DNA of 64,000 bases from Bradyrhizobium sp. 141. Its GTDB lineage: Bacteria > Pseudomonadota > Alphaproteobacteria > Rhizobiales > Xanthobacteraceae. The stretch covers positions 1 through 64,000 of the forward strand of contig NZ_JADPKR010000080.1 in assembly GCF_023074055.1 (NCBI RefSeq). Reading direction: 5' to 3'. Within the stretch, counting starts at the first letter, position 1. Each line of letters starts with the position of its first letter. The position numbers and the translations under genes were made by a program. The notes below the pieces were generated by a model. The model was not told the DNA's origin. It searched no databases and saw only the letters and a program-made list of their open reading frames with translations. Positions 13,496-21,664 of this stretch are shown here, piece by piece.

Positions 13496-14062
13496 TCAGC
13501 TACCGCTTTCGATTTTCTTCTTCAGCGCCTCGAGGCCGGTCTTGTAAAGCCCGCTCACCGCCTTCACCGCGGCCTCGTCGCTCAGCTCCGGCGGCGGATC
13601 GTTGTTGGGAAAGCCGCGGTAGAACGCGCCGGCCCATTCCAGCTTGGACTTGCCGTCAGGCGCCGGCGACACCGTCAAGGTCGAGGAATAATTGGTCACC
13701 GGCAGCACCTTCACGTCGACCTTGGTGATCCGGTAGGAATAGCTCAGCATGTCCGGCTCGTATTTGTAGAGCTCCTCCTCGACCGTCGGGCCGCCCGTCA
13801 GGGTCAGCGTCCGCGTCGCGCCGATCTCGTTGCCCTTCTCACCCGCGGTCTTGGTGACGATCGGGAGCCAGCTCATGTCCTGGAAGTTGGAGATCGCGGC
13901 CCAGACCTTGGCCGGCGGCGCACTGATCTCGATGGATTCCCGCACCTTCTGCCGGGTCGGCCCATGCGCCCAGGCCGGGCCAAAGGTCGCCGTCAAGCCT
14001 GCCGCCCCAATTACAGCCAGCGCCGCAGCCACGGCCGTGCGCCGTCCAATCGTCACCCTCAT
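13496..14062 (-). CDS. exported SRPBCC (START-like) family protein
   Basis: 188 residues: N-terminal signal peptide or anchor 1-32 (ending PAWA), then a START-like fold beginning VRESIEISAPPAKVWAAISNFQDMSWLP, the classic polyketide cyclase/dehydrase start, with a long hydrophobic helix near the C-terminus (AVSGLYKTGLEAL). The ligand is not predictable. It is an exported version of a usually cytoplasmic fold. It is first in a two-gene operon with the beta-propeller gene; the pair suggests a common periplasmic role. Confidence 0.85.
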   Translation of the reverse strand: MRVTIGRRTAVAAALAVIGAAGLTATFGPAWAHGPTRQKVRESIEISAPPAKVWAAISNFQDMSWLPIVTKTAGEKGNEIGATRTLTLTGGPTVEEELYKYEPDMLSYSYRITKVDVKVLPVTNYSSTLTVSPAPDGKSKLEWAGAFYRGFPNNDPPPELSDEAAVKAVSGLYKTGLEALKKKIESGS

Positions 14063-14601
14063 CTCGTTTCCTCATACGTCCAGTTGATCACGCGCGACTT
14101 AAGGCGCGCTCCGGTCATCCTAGCGTATTTTGGGGCCGAGGGGAGACCGGTTCGTGGCGCCGTTGCGGCGACGCTCGGCCCAACCCACAATCTGTTGCGC
14201 TGCCCGTCGGGCAAAATACCCCATGGGAGGGTCAACGCCATCGCGTCAAAATATTTCTCTTTATCAGAACTTCGGATTATCGTATAGAAAGCCATCCCAA
14301 CCCGGCCGAGGGGCGCATCGCGATCGTCACGACACGCGGGATGGGACGTGGTGGATGCAGGCGGCGTCGGCGCGAGGGTGATTGCAGGGCGGGTCACACC
14401 GTGAGCAGCTCACCCGCGCGCATACGACCGGCGCAGCCTGCGTACGGCAAAATCGTGTGGTCCTGGCGCCCGGGGTCTGTGCGCCAAGTGTTGCGGTGAT
14501 GTGGCGGCCCAACCGGGTCCGCGCATCAGCCATCCGCAAGGCGACGGGGGCAATAGTGCATCGCTCCCCGGGGAGATCACGACATAAGCCGTAAAACCAC
14601 T

Positions 14602-14714
14602 GCGCAGGGAAGGCCGGATGTTTGGCTTCACCTGTATGCCGCTGTGCAGCTGTTTTAGCACACGCTTCGCACAGTGGACCGCGGGTGCCAGCCGGCACCC
14701 GGCCTTCCCTGCGC
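14602..14714. repeat. dispersed element with perfect 16-bp inverted ends
   Basis: Arms GCGCAGGGAAGGCCGG (14602-14617) and its exact complement (14699-14714), 81 bp apart. Its translations are commonly annotated as short hypothetical proteins in Bradyrhizobium genomes; I do not regard them as genes. Confidence 0.7.
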
Positions 14715-14813
14715 CCTCGGCGTTTTCGAGGGCGGCAACGGCCGCAAAGCTCGGGCGGAATACGCCGCGAGAACGCAGGGGCGCGTGTGCGATTTGGATT
14801 GGTATTTGGCGCT

Positions 14814-14950
14814 CGTGCCCCGGACGCAGCGCAGCGCCCCTTCGGCGGTGCGATGCAGAGCCGGGGCCCATCCAGCAGCAATCCGTGCGACTTCCTGGGT
14901 CCCGGCTCTGCGCCGCACCGCTACGCGCTGCGTCGCGTCCGGGACACGAG
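14814..14950. repeat. 137-bp dispersed element with CCGGACGC ends, copy A
   Basis: Begins CGTGCCCCGGACGC and ends GCGTCCGGGACACGAG, inverted ends enclosing a GC-rich middle with internal copies of AGAGCCGGG. A second copy lies at 60619-60758. Confidence 0.75.
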
Positions 14951-14977
14951 AGAAGAGAATGCTGCTGCTCCACACGC

Positions 14978-15064
14978 CGTCATTGCGAGCGCAGCGAAGC
15001 AATCCAGACCCTCTCCGCGGAGGGATTCTGGATTGCTTCGTCGCAAGTGCTCCTCGCAATGACG
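14978..15064. repeat. long palindromic repeat (CGTCATTGCGAG family)
   Basis: Left arm CGTCATTGCGAGCG with AAGCAATCCAGA, right arm TCTGGATTGCTTCG with CGCAATGACG. A well-known palindrome family of Bradyrhizobium and Rhodopseudomonas. A partial left arm recurs at about 60790-60812. Confidence 0.8.
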
Positions 15065-15093
15065 GCGGAGAGAGCGAGTGCCAACCGCGCTCA

Positions 15094-15861
15094 TCACTCC
15101 CTCAGCGTCGCCTCAACAAATCCGCGCGGGTCCGCACAAAACTCCCGCATCAAGCGATAATGATCCGTCTCCTCGACCGTAACAGGCTCCAGGCCGTATT
15201 TCCCGAGCCGCAGCAGCCGCGCATTCGGGTAAGCCATCAGCATGGGCGCGTGGGTCGCCATGATGACCTGGCAGATCCGGGAATCCTCCATCTGCCGCAG
15301 CAGCTTCAAAAACTCGATCTGACGTGCCGGCGACAGTGCCGATTCCGGCTCGTCGAAAATGAAGATGCCCTGGCGCTGACAGCGCTCCTCGAAGAAGCGC
15401 AGGAAGCCTTCGCCGTGGGAGTGGGACAGGAAATCGGGGCCGACCTGGCCGGCATCACGTGCGGCCTTGTCCAGATACCGCGCCACCGAGAAAAAACTCT
15501 CGGCGCGAAAAAACCAGCCGTTGGTGATCTTCGGCAGCCAGCTCGCGCGCAGCGCCTTGGAGAGTTGGCCGCCCATCTTCTCGCGTGCTTCGGAGTGGTC
15601 GACCGGCCTATAACCCTTGCCGCCTCCGGCATCATCGTAGCCGGCGAGCGATGCGATGCCCTCGAGGATCGTCGACTTACCGGTGCCGTTCTCTCCGACG
15701 ATGATCGTGATGGCGGTGTCGAAGTTGAGCTCGAAATCATCCGAGAAGATGGGCAGACAAAACGGATAGGCCTCGCGATCACCCACCTGCAGCGGGTCGA
15801 GCCAGACCCGCTTCAGATACGGCGCCGGCAAGTTGATCGTCCGATAGCCTCTCCGCGCCAT
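15094..15861 (-). CDS. AAA-family ATPase (ABC/SMC-like, predicted)
   Basis: 255 residues from the ATG at 15861 (MARRGYRTI); the frame stays open 12 codons upstream. Walker A GENGTGKST (about 57-65), a short central region in place of a long coiled coil, Walker B with the catalytic pair IFIFDEPESAL (about 183) and an H-switch MATHAPMLMAYP. The signature appears as LSHSHGEGF, close to the Q/SHG-x-G type of COG3910 ATPases, thought to sense or act on nucleic acids or stress, but without known function. The stop abuts the repeat region and no co-directional partner gene is adjacent, so it seems to be a single unit. Confidence 0.85.
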   Translation of the reverse strand: MARRGYRTINLPAPYLKRVWLDPLQVGDREAYPFCLPIFSDDFELNFDTAITIIVGENGTGKSTILEGIASLAGYDDAGGGKGYRPVDHSEAREKMGGQLSKALRASWLPKITNGWFFRAESFFSVARYLDKAARDAGQVGPDFLSHSHGEGFLRFFEERCQRQGIFIFDEPESALSPARQIEFLKLLRQMEDSRICQVIMATHAPMLMAYPNARLLRLGKYGLEPVTVEETDHYRLMREFCADPRGFVEATLRE

Positions 15862-15949
15862 TGCCAGCCTCCGAGCCTCTCCCTGGGATCGGAACATAAC
15901 GGGAACGATAATGATTGCAAAGAGGCTTCTCGCGCCACCCGTTCCAAAG

Positions 15950-16816
15950 CTAGTCCAGCGCCTCCAGCACCAGCTCCATCGTCATCAGCACGGGATTGTC
16001 GCCGCGGATCAGACGGCCCTCGGCCAAGCCGCCGGTGTAGTCGATCAGCGCAACGTCGAGCGCAGCTTCGAGCGCGCCAGAGTGCCCGGGCGCGATCAGC
16101 CCGGCCGTCACCGCAACCTCAGTCGCAAATGGCTCGGTCACGCCGCCATGGGTGAAGCGTGCGCCGATGGTCGAACCGACGCCACCATGGATCCTCGCCC
16201 GCATCATGCCGTGCGCGCGGCAGAACTCTTCGAGCGAGCCAGCAAAATCTTGGTTCGGGCGCAGCCGGAGCGCGAAAGCGCGGCTGGTCGTGGGCGCGCC
16301 CGTGCTCTCAGCGGCCACCGGGCCGAACAGCTTGAAATTAGTCTCCGGATCGGGTTCGGCGGTGAACATCGCACCGTCCAGACCGAAGGCCTCGACCTCG
16401 AACGGTTCGGCGACGACGGTCTCGTCCGGCAGCATGTGGCCACCACTGTCCCCGCCGTCGGCTTCGGTCCAGAGCCCATGGCAATGAAAGAACGGCGCGC
16501 CGTCCCGCATGCCGAGCGTCATGCTGCCGAGCCTCGTGCGCGTCACGCCAGCCGGCCGGAACGTGTCGCTGTAGAAGGCGGCGTTCTCGCCGGTCTTCGA
16601 CAGCGCCGGCATGACGTAGCCGAACGGCCCGAGCGCGCCGCGCCGGAAGCTGAGCACGCCGCTCGTAAAACCTTCGGCCGCAAAGCCGCGCCGGGCGGCT
16701 TCCAGCAGCGGCAGCCCTGCCGGAAGCGTGAACGAGAAGGCACGTCCCCTCGCCTCCACCCATTGGGTGCGTTCTGCGATGGGCGCGCCCGGCTGCTTGA
16801 TACTCCGCATCGCCAC
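15950..16816 (-). CDS. protein with two PPC/DUF296 domains
   Basis: 288 residues from a GTG (16816); an ATG three codons in (16810) is also possible. Two similar halves of the PPC (plant and prokaryote conserved, DUF296) fold: residues about 20-150 contain FHCHGLW and GGHMLPDETVVAEPFEVEAFG, and 160-285 contain HGMMRARIHGGVGSTIGARF and a GHSG segment. The His-x-His pair in the first half could bind a metal. Single-domain bacterial members form trimers and some bind DNA; the role of this double form is unknown. It starts 3 bp after the acyl-CoA synthetase stop, so the two are expressed together and likely act in one pathway. Confidence 0.75.
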   Translation of the reverse strand: MAMRSIKQPGAPIAERTQWVEARGRAFSFTLPAGLPLLEAARRGFAAEGFTSGVLSFRRGALGPFGYVMPALSKTGENAAFYSDTFRPAGVTRTRLGSMTLGMRDGAPFFHCHGLWTEADGGDSGGHMLPDETVVAEPFEVEAFGLDGAMFTAEPDPETNFKLFGPVAAESTGAPTTSRAFALRLRPNQDFAGSLEEFCRAHGMMRARIHGGVGSTIGARFTHGGVTEPFATEVAVTAGLIAPGHSGALEAALDVALIDYTGGLAEGRLIRGDNPVLMTMELVLEALD

Positions 16817-16819
16817 CGC

Positions 16820-18427
16820 TCAGCCAGCTTTCGTCTTGTCGAGATCGAGCAGCCCGCGCGCCTCGAGCTCGTCGCGCACCATGCGTTTGGGAATCTTGCC
16901 ATAGCCGGATTTCGGCAGCGCCTCCCAGAAGAAGAACCGCTTCGGCATCTTGTAGCGCGGCACCTTCGGCGAGAGGAACGCCGCCATCTCGGCTTCGCTC
17001 ACCGGCTTCTCGCCGTCCCGCGCAACGCAAACGGCGACGCCGACCTCGCCCCAGGTCGCATCGGGCACGCCGAGCACCGCGACCTCACCGACCGCGGGAT
17101 GCGTCAGGATCTTTTCCTCGATCTCGCGCGGATAGATGTTGGAGCCGCCGGAGATGTACATGTCGGACGCGCGGCCGGTGATGTAGACGAAGCCCTCCTC
17201 GTCCATGTGGCCGAGATCGCCGGTGCGGAACCAGCCGTTGCGGAATGCCTTCGCATTGGCTTCAGGGTTGTCGTAATAGCCGGCGAGAACGGCAGGGCCG
17301 ATCACGCAGATCTCGCCGCTCTGGTTGGCCGCGAGCTCGCGGCCCGCGTCGTCCTGGATCGAAACCTGCATGCCGGTGCGTTCGAAGCCGCAGGTGCCGA
17401 TCTTGGCGTGCGGGCCGTCCTCGGGATCGTGCAGCGCCGCCGGCAGCACGGTGATGTTGCCGGTGACCTCGCCGAGGCCAAAATACTGCACGATGACCTT
17501 GCCGAGCTTCTTCAACGCGGTCTTCTGGTCCTCGCGATACATCGGCGCGCCGGCATAGATCACGTGACGCAGCGAGGAATGATCGTATTTGTCGACGGCG
17601 GGGTGCTCGACCATCATCTTCAAGATCGTCGGCACGGTGAAGAGATTGGCGACCCGATGCTCTTCGATCAGGCGGAACGCCTCGTCGATGTCGAACCTCT
17701 CGGTCGGCAACAAGACGGTGCACACGCCGCGCGCGGTCTGCACCAGCTGATGCACGCCGGCGCCATGCGACAGCGGCGCGACCACCAGCGAGGCATCCGC
17801 CTCGGTCACGCCGGGGGTGAGATCGGCGAGATGGTTGGTGACGACAAATCCCATCTGGCCGTGGGTCAGCACCGCCGCCTTGGAGCGCCCGGTGGTGCCG
17901 GAGGTGAAGAAGAACCAGCAGGGATCGTCATGCTCGACATCGGCATTCGCGACACTGGCGCCAGCTTGCGCGGCAATGGCATCAGCAACCGAGCGCTCGC
18001 CGAAGGCGGCCTTGCCGTCGATGCTCCAGGTGAACTCGAGCGCCCCACCCTTCACGGCCGCGGCGTGCTCGGGAAAATCGACATGGCATAAAAACGCCTT
18101 GGCGCCGGAGGCCTGCGCGAGATAGGTGACCTCATCCGGCATCAGGCGGAAATTGGTGGGCACCCAGACCGCGCCGAGCCGGAATGCCGCGAACATCGAG
18201 AAGAACATCTCGTCGCCATTCTTGGAATGGACCAGGATGCGGTCGCCCTTGGTGATGCCGCGCGCGGCGAGCGCCGCCGCCAGCGCCGAGACCTGCGCGT
18301 CGATCTGGCGCCAGGTCCAGGATTTGTCTCCCCAGACGAAGCCGGGACGCGGCCCATGCCGCCGCGCATTCTGGGTCAGCATGTAAGCGAGATTCATGAC
18401 GCGGCGGGACATGCGCAGGGGCTGCAT
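16820..18427 (-). CDS. acyl-CoA synthetase (AMP-dependent ligase)
   Basis: 535 residues of the ANL superfamily, which activates a carboxylic acid as acyl-AMP and then makes the CoA thioester. The P-loop FTSGTTGRSKAAVLTHG (about 170), YFGLGEVTG (A5 motif), YITGRASDMYISGG (A7-A8) and the C-terminal catalytic lysine in SGYGKIPKRM are present. The substrate is not predictable; the closest groups are medium-chain fatty or aromatic acid-CoA ligases. First gene of a two-gene operon with the double-PPC protein. Confidence 0.93.
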   Translation of the reverse strand: MQPLRMSRRVMNLAYMLTQNARRHGPRPGFVWGDKSWTWRQIDAQVSALAAALAARGITKGDRILVHSKNGDEMFFSMFAAFRLGAVWVPTNFRLMPDEVTYLAQASGAKAFLCHVDFPEHAAAVKGGALEFTWSIDGKAAFGERSVADAIAAQAGASVANADVEHDDPCWFFFTSGTTGRSKAAVLTHGQMGFVVTNHLADLTPGVTEADASLVVAPLSHGAGVHQLVQTARGVCTVLLPTERFDIDEAFRLIEEHRVANLFTVPTILKMMVEHPAVDKYDHSSLRHVIYAGAPMYREDQKTALKKLGKVIVQYFGLGEVTGNITVLPAALHDPEDGPHAKIGTCGFERTGMQVSIQDDAGRELAANQSGEICVIGPAVLAGYYDNPEANAKAFRNGWFRTGDLGHMDEEGFVYITGRASDMYISGGSNIYPREIEEKILTHPAVGEVAVLGVPDATWGEVGVAVCVARDGEKPVSEAEMAAFLSPKVPRYKMPKRFFFWEALPKSGYGKIPKRMVRDELEARGLLDLDKTKAG

Positions 18428-18532
18428 GGGGCTTCCTCTTCGAAGGCGGACGGCACGCTGGCTACCCGCTCATTGCAGCCCATTTATCGCCATCCCCCGC
18501 GCCCCTGCAAGGCCGCCGGATGCACGGCTCCC

Positions 18533-19030
18533 CTACGGTTGCTTGAATGCAAACGGCGTCGCCGTGATGGTCTTCTGCTTGACGCAGGCCTGCGGACCAA
18601 AGCCGCCGCAGAAGCTGCCATGCAGATCGAAGCGGATACTGCGCGCAGCACCGCGCTTCGTCGGCGGGGGCATGATCTTGTAGCGGAGGACGTAGCCGTC
18701 AAACACCTCGCGCAAGTTGCCATCTGGCAACGTCGCCAGGATCTTGATGACGCAACCGCCGGTTCCGCAATAGGTGGTCTCGCGATCTCCGCATTTGGTC
18801 TCGCCGAAATCGACGATGTAGTCGTCGCGGCCATCACCGGTGAGATCGATCCTGCGCACCGTATCCGGCGCGAAGCTCACCTCGCCGCCGTCCTGACTGG
18901 TGCATTCCTCATTGGCGTAGCGCAGCGCCTTCTGCACGCCGGCCGGATAGTCGGCTGGATTGAACGTCCTTGTATCCTCGGCGCGCACGGCAGAGCTGAA
19001 CAGAGCGAGCATCAGGATCAGATAACGCAT
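18533..19030 (-). CDS. secreted protein with a DxDxDG-like calcium loop
   Basis: 165 residues starting at MRYLILMLALF (ATG 19030); the open frame upstream would bury the signal peptide. Signal peptide 1-17 (VRA). Mature part has a DLTGDGRDDYIVD loop typical of FG-GAP/EF-hand-like calcium sites and seven cysteines (for example KCGDRETTYCGTGGC), suggesting disulfides in the periplasm. Short secreted proteins of this type are common in Bradyrhizobium; no function is known. Divergent from the lipoprotein gene 94 bp away. Confidence 0.75.
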   Translation of the reverse strand: MRYLILMLALFSSAVRAEDTRTFNPADYPAGVQKALRYANEECTSQDGGEVSFAPDTVRRIDLTGDGRDDYIVDFGETKCGDRETTYCGTGGCVIKILATLPDGNLREVFDGYVLRYKIMPPPTKRGAARSIRFDLHGSFCGGFGPQACVKQKTITATPFAFKQP

Positions 19031-19124
19031 GCGGGTTGGTCGCCGGTGCGGCCGCAATCGTTCAGGGAATTTTAAACATGATCGGCGCACCCTCGCTCAG
19101 TTCTCGCGTACAGAGTGCCGCATC

Positions 19125-19484
19125 ATGGTCAAAGCGCCTGCCTTCCTTCTGTTGTCGCTGGCGCTCGCCGGATGTGCCGTGGCGCCGCAGGCGCATCTGG
19201 CGTCCGATCCGGCCTTCAAGCCGGCCCGTTATGCCTGGGATGGCGCCGGCGAGGATCCCAATCGGCCGCGTGCTGCCCCACAACCAACACGGACCGCGGC
19301 CCGAACCGAGCCAAGCAGCGCGCAGGCCGGGCTTCAGCCCCATTCGAAGGAGTGGTGGCAAGCGCAGGACGGCAGCGAAGCTGAGCAGGATGCAAGGGTC
19401 AACCGCTCCCTGGTGATCTGCCAGGGATGCCTGCGTCCGCAGCAACAGCCCGAAGATTCCAGGCTCGCCAAAGCGGCCGATTGA
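19125..19484 (+). CDS. small lipoprotein
   Basis: 119 residues from ATG 19125. Lipoprotein signal MVKAPAFLLLSLALAGCAV with the lipobox LAGC at residues 14-17, then a proline- and alanine-rich, probably disordered tail with a C-x-x-C (ICQGC) near the end. No known domain. Anchored in the inner or outer membrane; function unknown. Confidence 0.65.
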   Translation: MVKAPAFLLLSLALAGCAVAPQAHLASDPAFKPARYAWDGAGEDPNRPRAAPQPTRTAARTEPSSAQAGLQPHSKEWWQAQDGSEAEQDARVNRSLVICQGCLRPQQQPEDSRLAKAAD

Positions 19485-19571
19485 ACCGAACGACCTCAAC
19501 ATCCGAAACCGGCCGGCCCGACCGTGCGTTATGACTTGGTGCGCGAGGCTGGCAGCTGGAAGGTCGACAAC

Positions 19572-19847
19572 ATGAGCAACGTCATCAACAACAAGGACCA
19601 TTGCCGCTACGAGCTCGCGGTGGAAGGCCATCTTGCGACCGAGCATTACAAGCTCGACGGCGACGTGATCACGTTCGAGCACACCGACGTGCCGAAGGAG
19701 CTCGGCGGCAAGGGCGTCGGCTCGAAGCTGGTGCAAGGCGCGCTCGACCAGGTCCGCGCCGACGGATTGAAGCTGATCCCGCAATGCCCGTTCGTGAAGG
19801 CGTGGATCGAAAAGCATCCGGACTATGCAGACCTCGTAGCGCGATGA
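19572..19847 (+). CDS. small GNAT-type N-acetyltransferase (YjdJ/COG2388 family), copy 1
   Basis: 91 residues from ATG 19572 (MSNVINNKDH). Minimal GNAT of the COG2388 group: a first strand RYELAVEG, ITFEHTDVPKELGGKGVGSKLVQGAL carries the acetyl-CoA pyrophosphate-binding loop (G-G-x-G-V-G-S), and CPFVKAWIEKHPDY is the typical end. The acceptor is unknown. A paralogue of the same length lies 1 kb downstream (20609-20884). Confidence 0.85.
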   Translation: MSNVINNKDHCRYELAVEGHLATEHYKLDGDVITFEHTDVPKELGGKGVGSKLVQGALDQVRADGLKLIPQCPFVKAWIEKHPDYADLVAR

Positions 19848-19896
19848 GAGCACAGGCCCGCCGCCCGTAGCCAGCGGGCCGGCCGACATCTACGGT

Positions 19897-20292
19897 CTAT
19901 TGTCCGTGCTTGAGCATGTCCTGATCATTCAGATCCCAGTCCTGCCAAAGCTGAAGTATGCCCAGCAGCACCACCGCCGCGCCGAGGCTCGTGTGGTAGA
20001 TGCGGAGAAAGCCGTCAGCGGAATAGCCGAGGGCGTAAGGCGAGGCGATGAGCCACAGTCCGACGAGGATCGTCGTTACCTCTTGCCAGCGCTGCAAGGC
20101 GACATATTCGAGCTGGCTGATGCCAAACACGACCAGACCGATTGCGACCGTATTCAGGATCGCCGTCTGGTGCCCGGCAATCGCCGGATCCTGGATGGGA
20201 AACCACGGCGAAGCCACGATGAGCGCGCCGAGCAGCATCCCGCACCAGTCTTCCCATGTTCGATGAGTATTCAAGAAACCAAAGTCCGACAT
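19897..20292 (-). CDS. SPW-repeat membrane protein
   Basis: 131 residues. Two copies of the SPW motif, ALIVASPWF and LWLIASPYALGY, each inside a pair of membrane helices (four in total), as in the SPW family (PF03779). N-terminus MSDFGFLNTHRTWEDW is cytoplasmic-like. Function unknown; such genes often sit with stress-response genes. Flanked by the two GNAT paralogues. Confidence 0.85.
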   Translation of the reverse strand: MSDFGFLNTHRTWEDWCGMLLGALIVASPWFPIQDPAIAGHQTAILNTVAIGLVVFGISQLEYVALQRWQEVTTILVGLWLIASPYALGYSADGFLRIYHTSLGAAVVLLGILQLWQDWDLNDQDMLKHGQ

Positions 20293-20608
20293 CGTAACCT
20301 CCTACAAAGAGGCATACGTCTGCGGCTGGCAATCATGACACTCCGAATGTCTAGCGACCCTGCCGGCCGCATTCGGGCGTATGTCCTTGAGAGGACGTGG
20401 GAGCCGCCGTGGAACTTGCAAGAGCGGCGCCGCAATTATTGGAGCCGGCGTGGTGTTCACCAAGGATGACTTCTCATACTGCACTGCAGCTACAGGCACG
20501 CGCGTTGCAGATATCTGCCGTGCGGCAAGTCTCCCTTGGCCGCGCCTTGCCAAGGACGGGGACGGGCTCCTAGATCAATGCGTAAGACGCACGTCGGAAG
20601 GATCTTGC
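20293..20608. other. intergenic region before GNAT copy 2
   Basis: No gene seen. An AGGAGG ribosome binding site of the SPW gene (minus strand) is at about 20299-20304; nothing else stands out. Confidence 0.4.
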
Positions 20609-20884
20609 ATGGCCGCATCGGTACGGGACAACAAGGACAGGAGCCGCTTCGAACTCGATGTCGGCAACGATATCGCCTTCGCCAATTACCGGCTGACGCC
20701 GACGGCGGTCATCATCACCCACACCGAAACGCCCCGCGCGCTCCGCGGTCGCGGCATCGCCTCCGAGCTGGTCAAGGGCGCGCTGGACTTGATCCGGCGC
20801 GACGGCAGGAAGGTGATCGCCGGCTGCGGCTTCGTCGTCGATTATCTCGACAGGCATCCGGAGGATGCGGATCTGGTCGCCTGA
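20609..20884 (+). CDS. small GNAT-type N-acetyltransferase (YjdJ/COG2388 family), copy 2
   Basis: 91 residues from ATG 20609. Same layout as the copy at 19572: RFELDVGNDIAFANYRL, ITHTETPRALRGRGIASELVKGAL (acetyl-CoA loop R-G-R-G-I-A) and CGFVVDYLDRHPEDADLVA. The two copies share length, motif order and last residues but differ at many positions, so the duplication is old. A strong bidirectional terminator follows. Confidence 0.85.
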   Translation: MAASVRDNKDRSRFELDVGNDIAFANYRLTPTAVIITHTETPRALRGRGIASELVKGALDLIRRDGRKVIAGCGFVVDYLDRHPEDADLVA

Positions 20885-20890
20885 ACGCAA

Positions 20891-20916
20891 AAGGGCCCGC
20901 GAGATCGCGGGCCCTT
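20891..20916. terminator. bidirectional terminator
   Basis: Perfect 12-bp inverted repeat (AAGGGCCCGCGA / TCGCGGGCCCTT) with a 2-nt centre, between the convergent GNAT and DUF3597 genes. Only short A/T runs flank it. Confidence 0.75.
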
Positions 20917-20936
20917 GCGGCACGACCGACGGTCGG

Positions 20937-21329
20937 TCAGTGCTTGATCTCCGGCGGCAGCTTGCCGCCATTGGCGGCGAGCTTGGACATCACCTGCTTG
21001 TGCAGCCAGACGTTCATGCTCGCCGAGTCGTTCATGTCGCCGGTGTAGCCCAGCTCCTTGGCGAGATCCTTGCGGGCTGCAAGGCTGGAATCGATGTCGA
21101 GCGCCTTCATGAGGTCGACGATCGAGGTACGCCATTCCAGCTTCTCGCCCTTGTGCGCGGCCACCGCCTTGTCGACGACCGCGGCGACGTCGACCGCGGC
21201 CATGGGCGCTCCGGCCGGCGCCGATGCTCCCGGCGCCGCTCCAGCGGGCGAAGCTGCGCCACCGGCGGGCGCGGCGGAAGCCGGCTGGCTACCGAAGATC
21301 GCGCCCATGATTTTCCCGAAAATGCTCAT
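20937..21329 (-). CDS. DUF3597 domain protein
   Basis: 130 residues from ATG 21329 (MSIFGKIMGAIFG). Short amphipathic start, an Ala/Pro/Gly-rich linker at 14-42, then the DUF3597 domain with VDVAAVVDKAVAAHKGEKLEWRTSIVDLMKALDIDSS and RKDLAKELGYTGDMNDSASMN, reminiscent of a peptidoglycan-binding or LysM-like helical fold. In its family the N-terminal part may anchor it; function unknown. Convergent with the GNAT gene. Confidence 0.8.
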   Translation of the reverse strand: MSIFGKIMGAIFGSQPASAAPAGGAASPAGAAPGASAPAGAPMAAVDVAAVVDKAVAAHKGEKLEWRTSIVDLMKALDIDSSLAARKDLAKELGYTGDMNDSASMNVWLHKQVMSKLAANGGKLPPEIKH

Positions 21330-21664
21330 ATCTGCTCCCCGAAAAGGATCCGTTGGAAGGGCCTTGAGTGGCACTTATAGACCAAGTTACTGCGTTGCGC
21401 CCGCGAAGTTCTGCGAACCAACGAGCAGCATCAGCTTATCTGCGGCGAAATGACGACCGAATGACATCGTCGAGGTTGCGCTGCGGCATCGAATCTCACC
21501 CGAGCGTAAGGGACAGGACTCGGAAATAGGCGTACGCTTCGCGTTCAGCTCGCGATGCCTTCCGGAATTCGCGTCTGGTTGGAATCGCGAAACTCAAAAA
21601 TGGCGGCCGCTCGCGCCGTTTGCCGGCGCCGGATGGCGGCCGCTCGGCAAGGGAGCTAGCGACT
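21330..21664. other. intergenic region DUF3597-DUF2189
   Basis: No gene seen. Divergent promoters are expected. A 14-bp direct repeat ATGGCGGCCGCTCG occurs at 21600 and 21633 just before the DUF2189 gene. Confidence 0.45.

Larger units (their letters stand above)
14063..15093. other. 1 kb gene-free, repeat-filled region
   Basis: No credible gene. The short ORFs in all frames are repeat translations. It contains at least three dispersed elements (listed separately). The first part (14087-14400) holds another tract of the kind scattered in Bradyrhizobium intergenic DNA, with a near-palindrome TGCCCGTCGGGCA at about 14201. Confidence 0.7.

Noticed and set aside
14327..14973. Overlapping ORFs in the repeat region
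   Set aside because: They are translations of dispersed repeats commonly miscalled as hypothetical proteins.
15911..18091. A 726-codon frame opposite the acyl-CoA synthetase
   Set aside because: Shadow of two real genes on the other strand; Arg/His-rich without domains.
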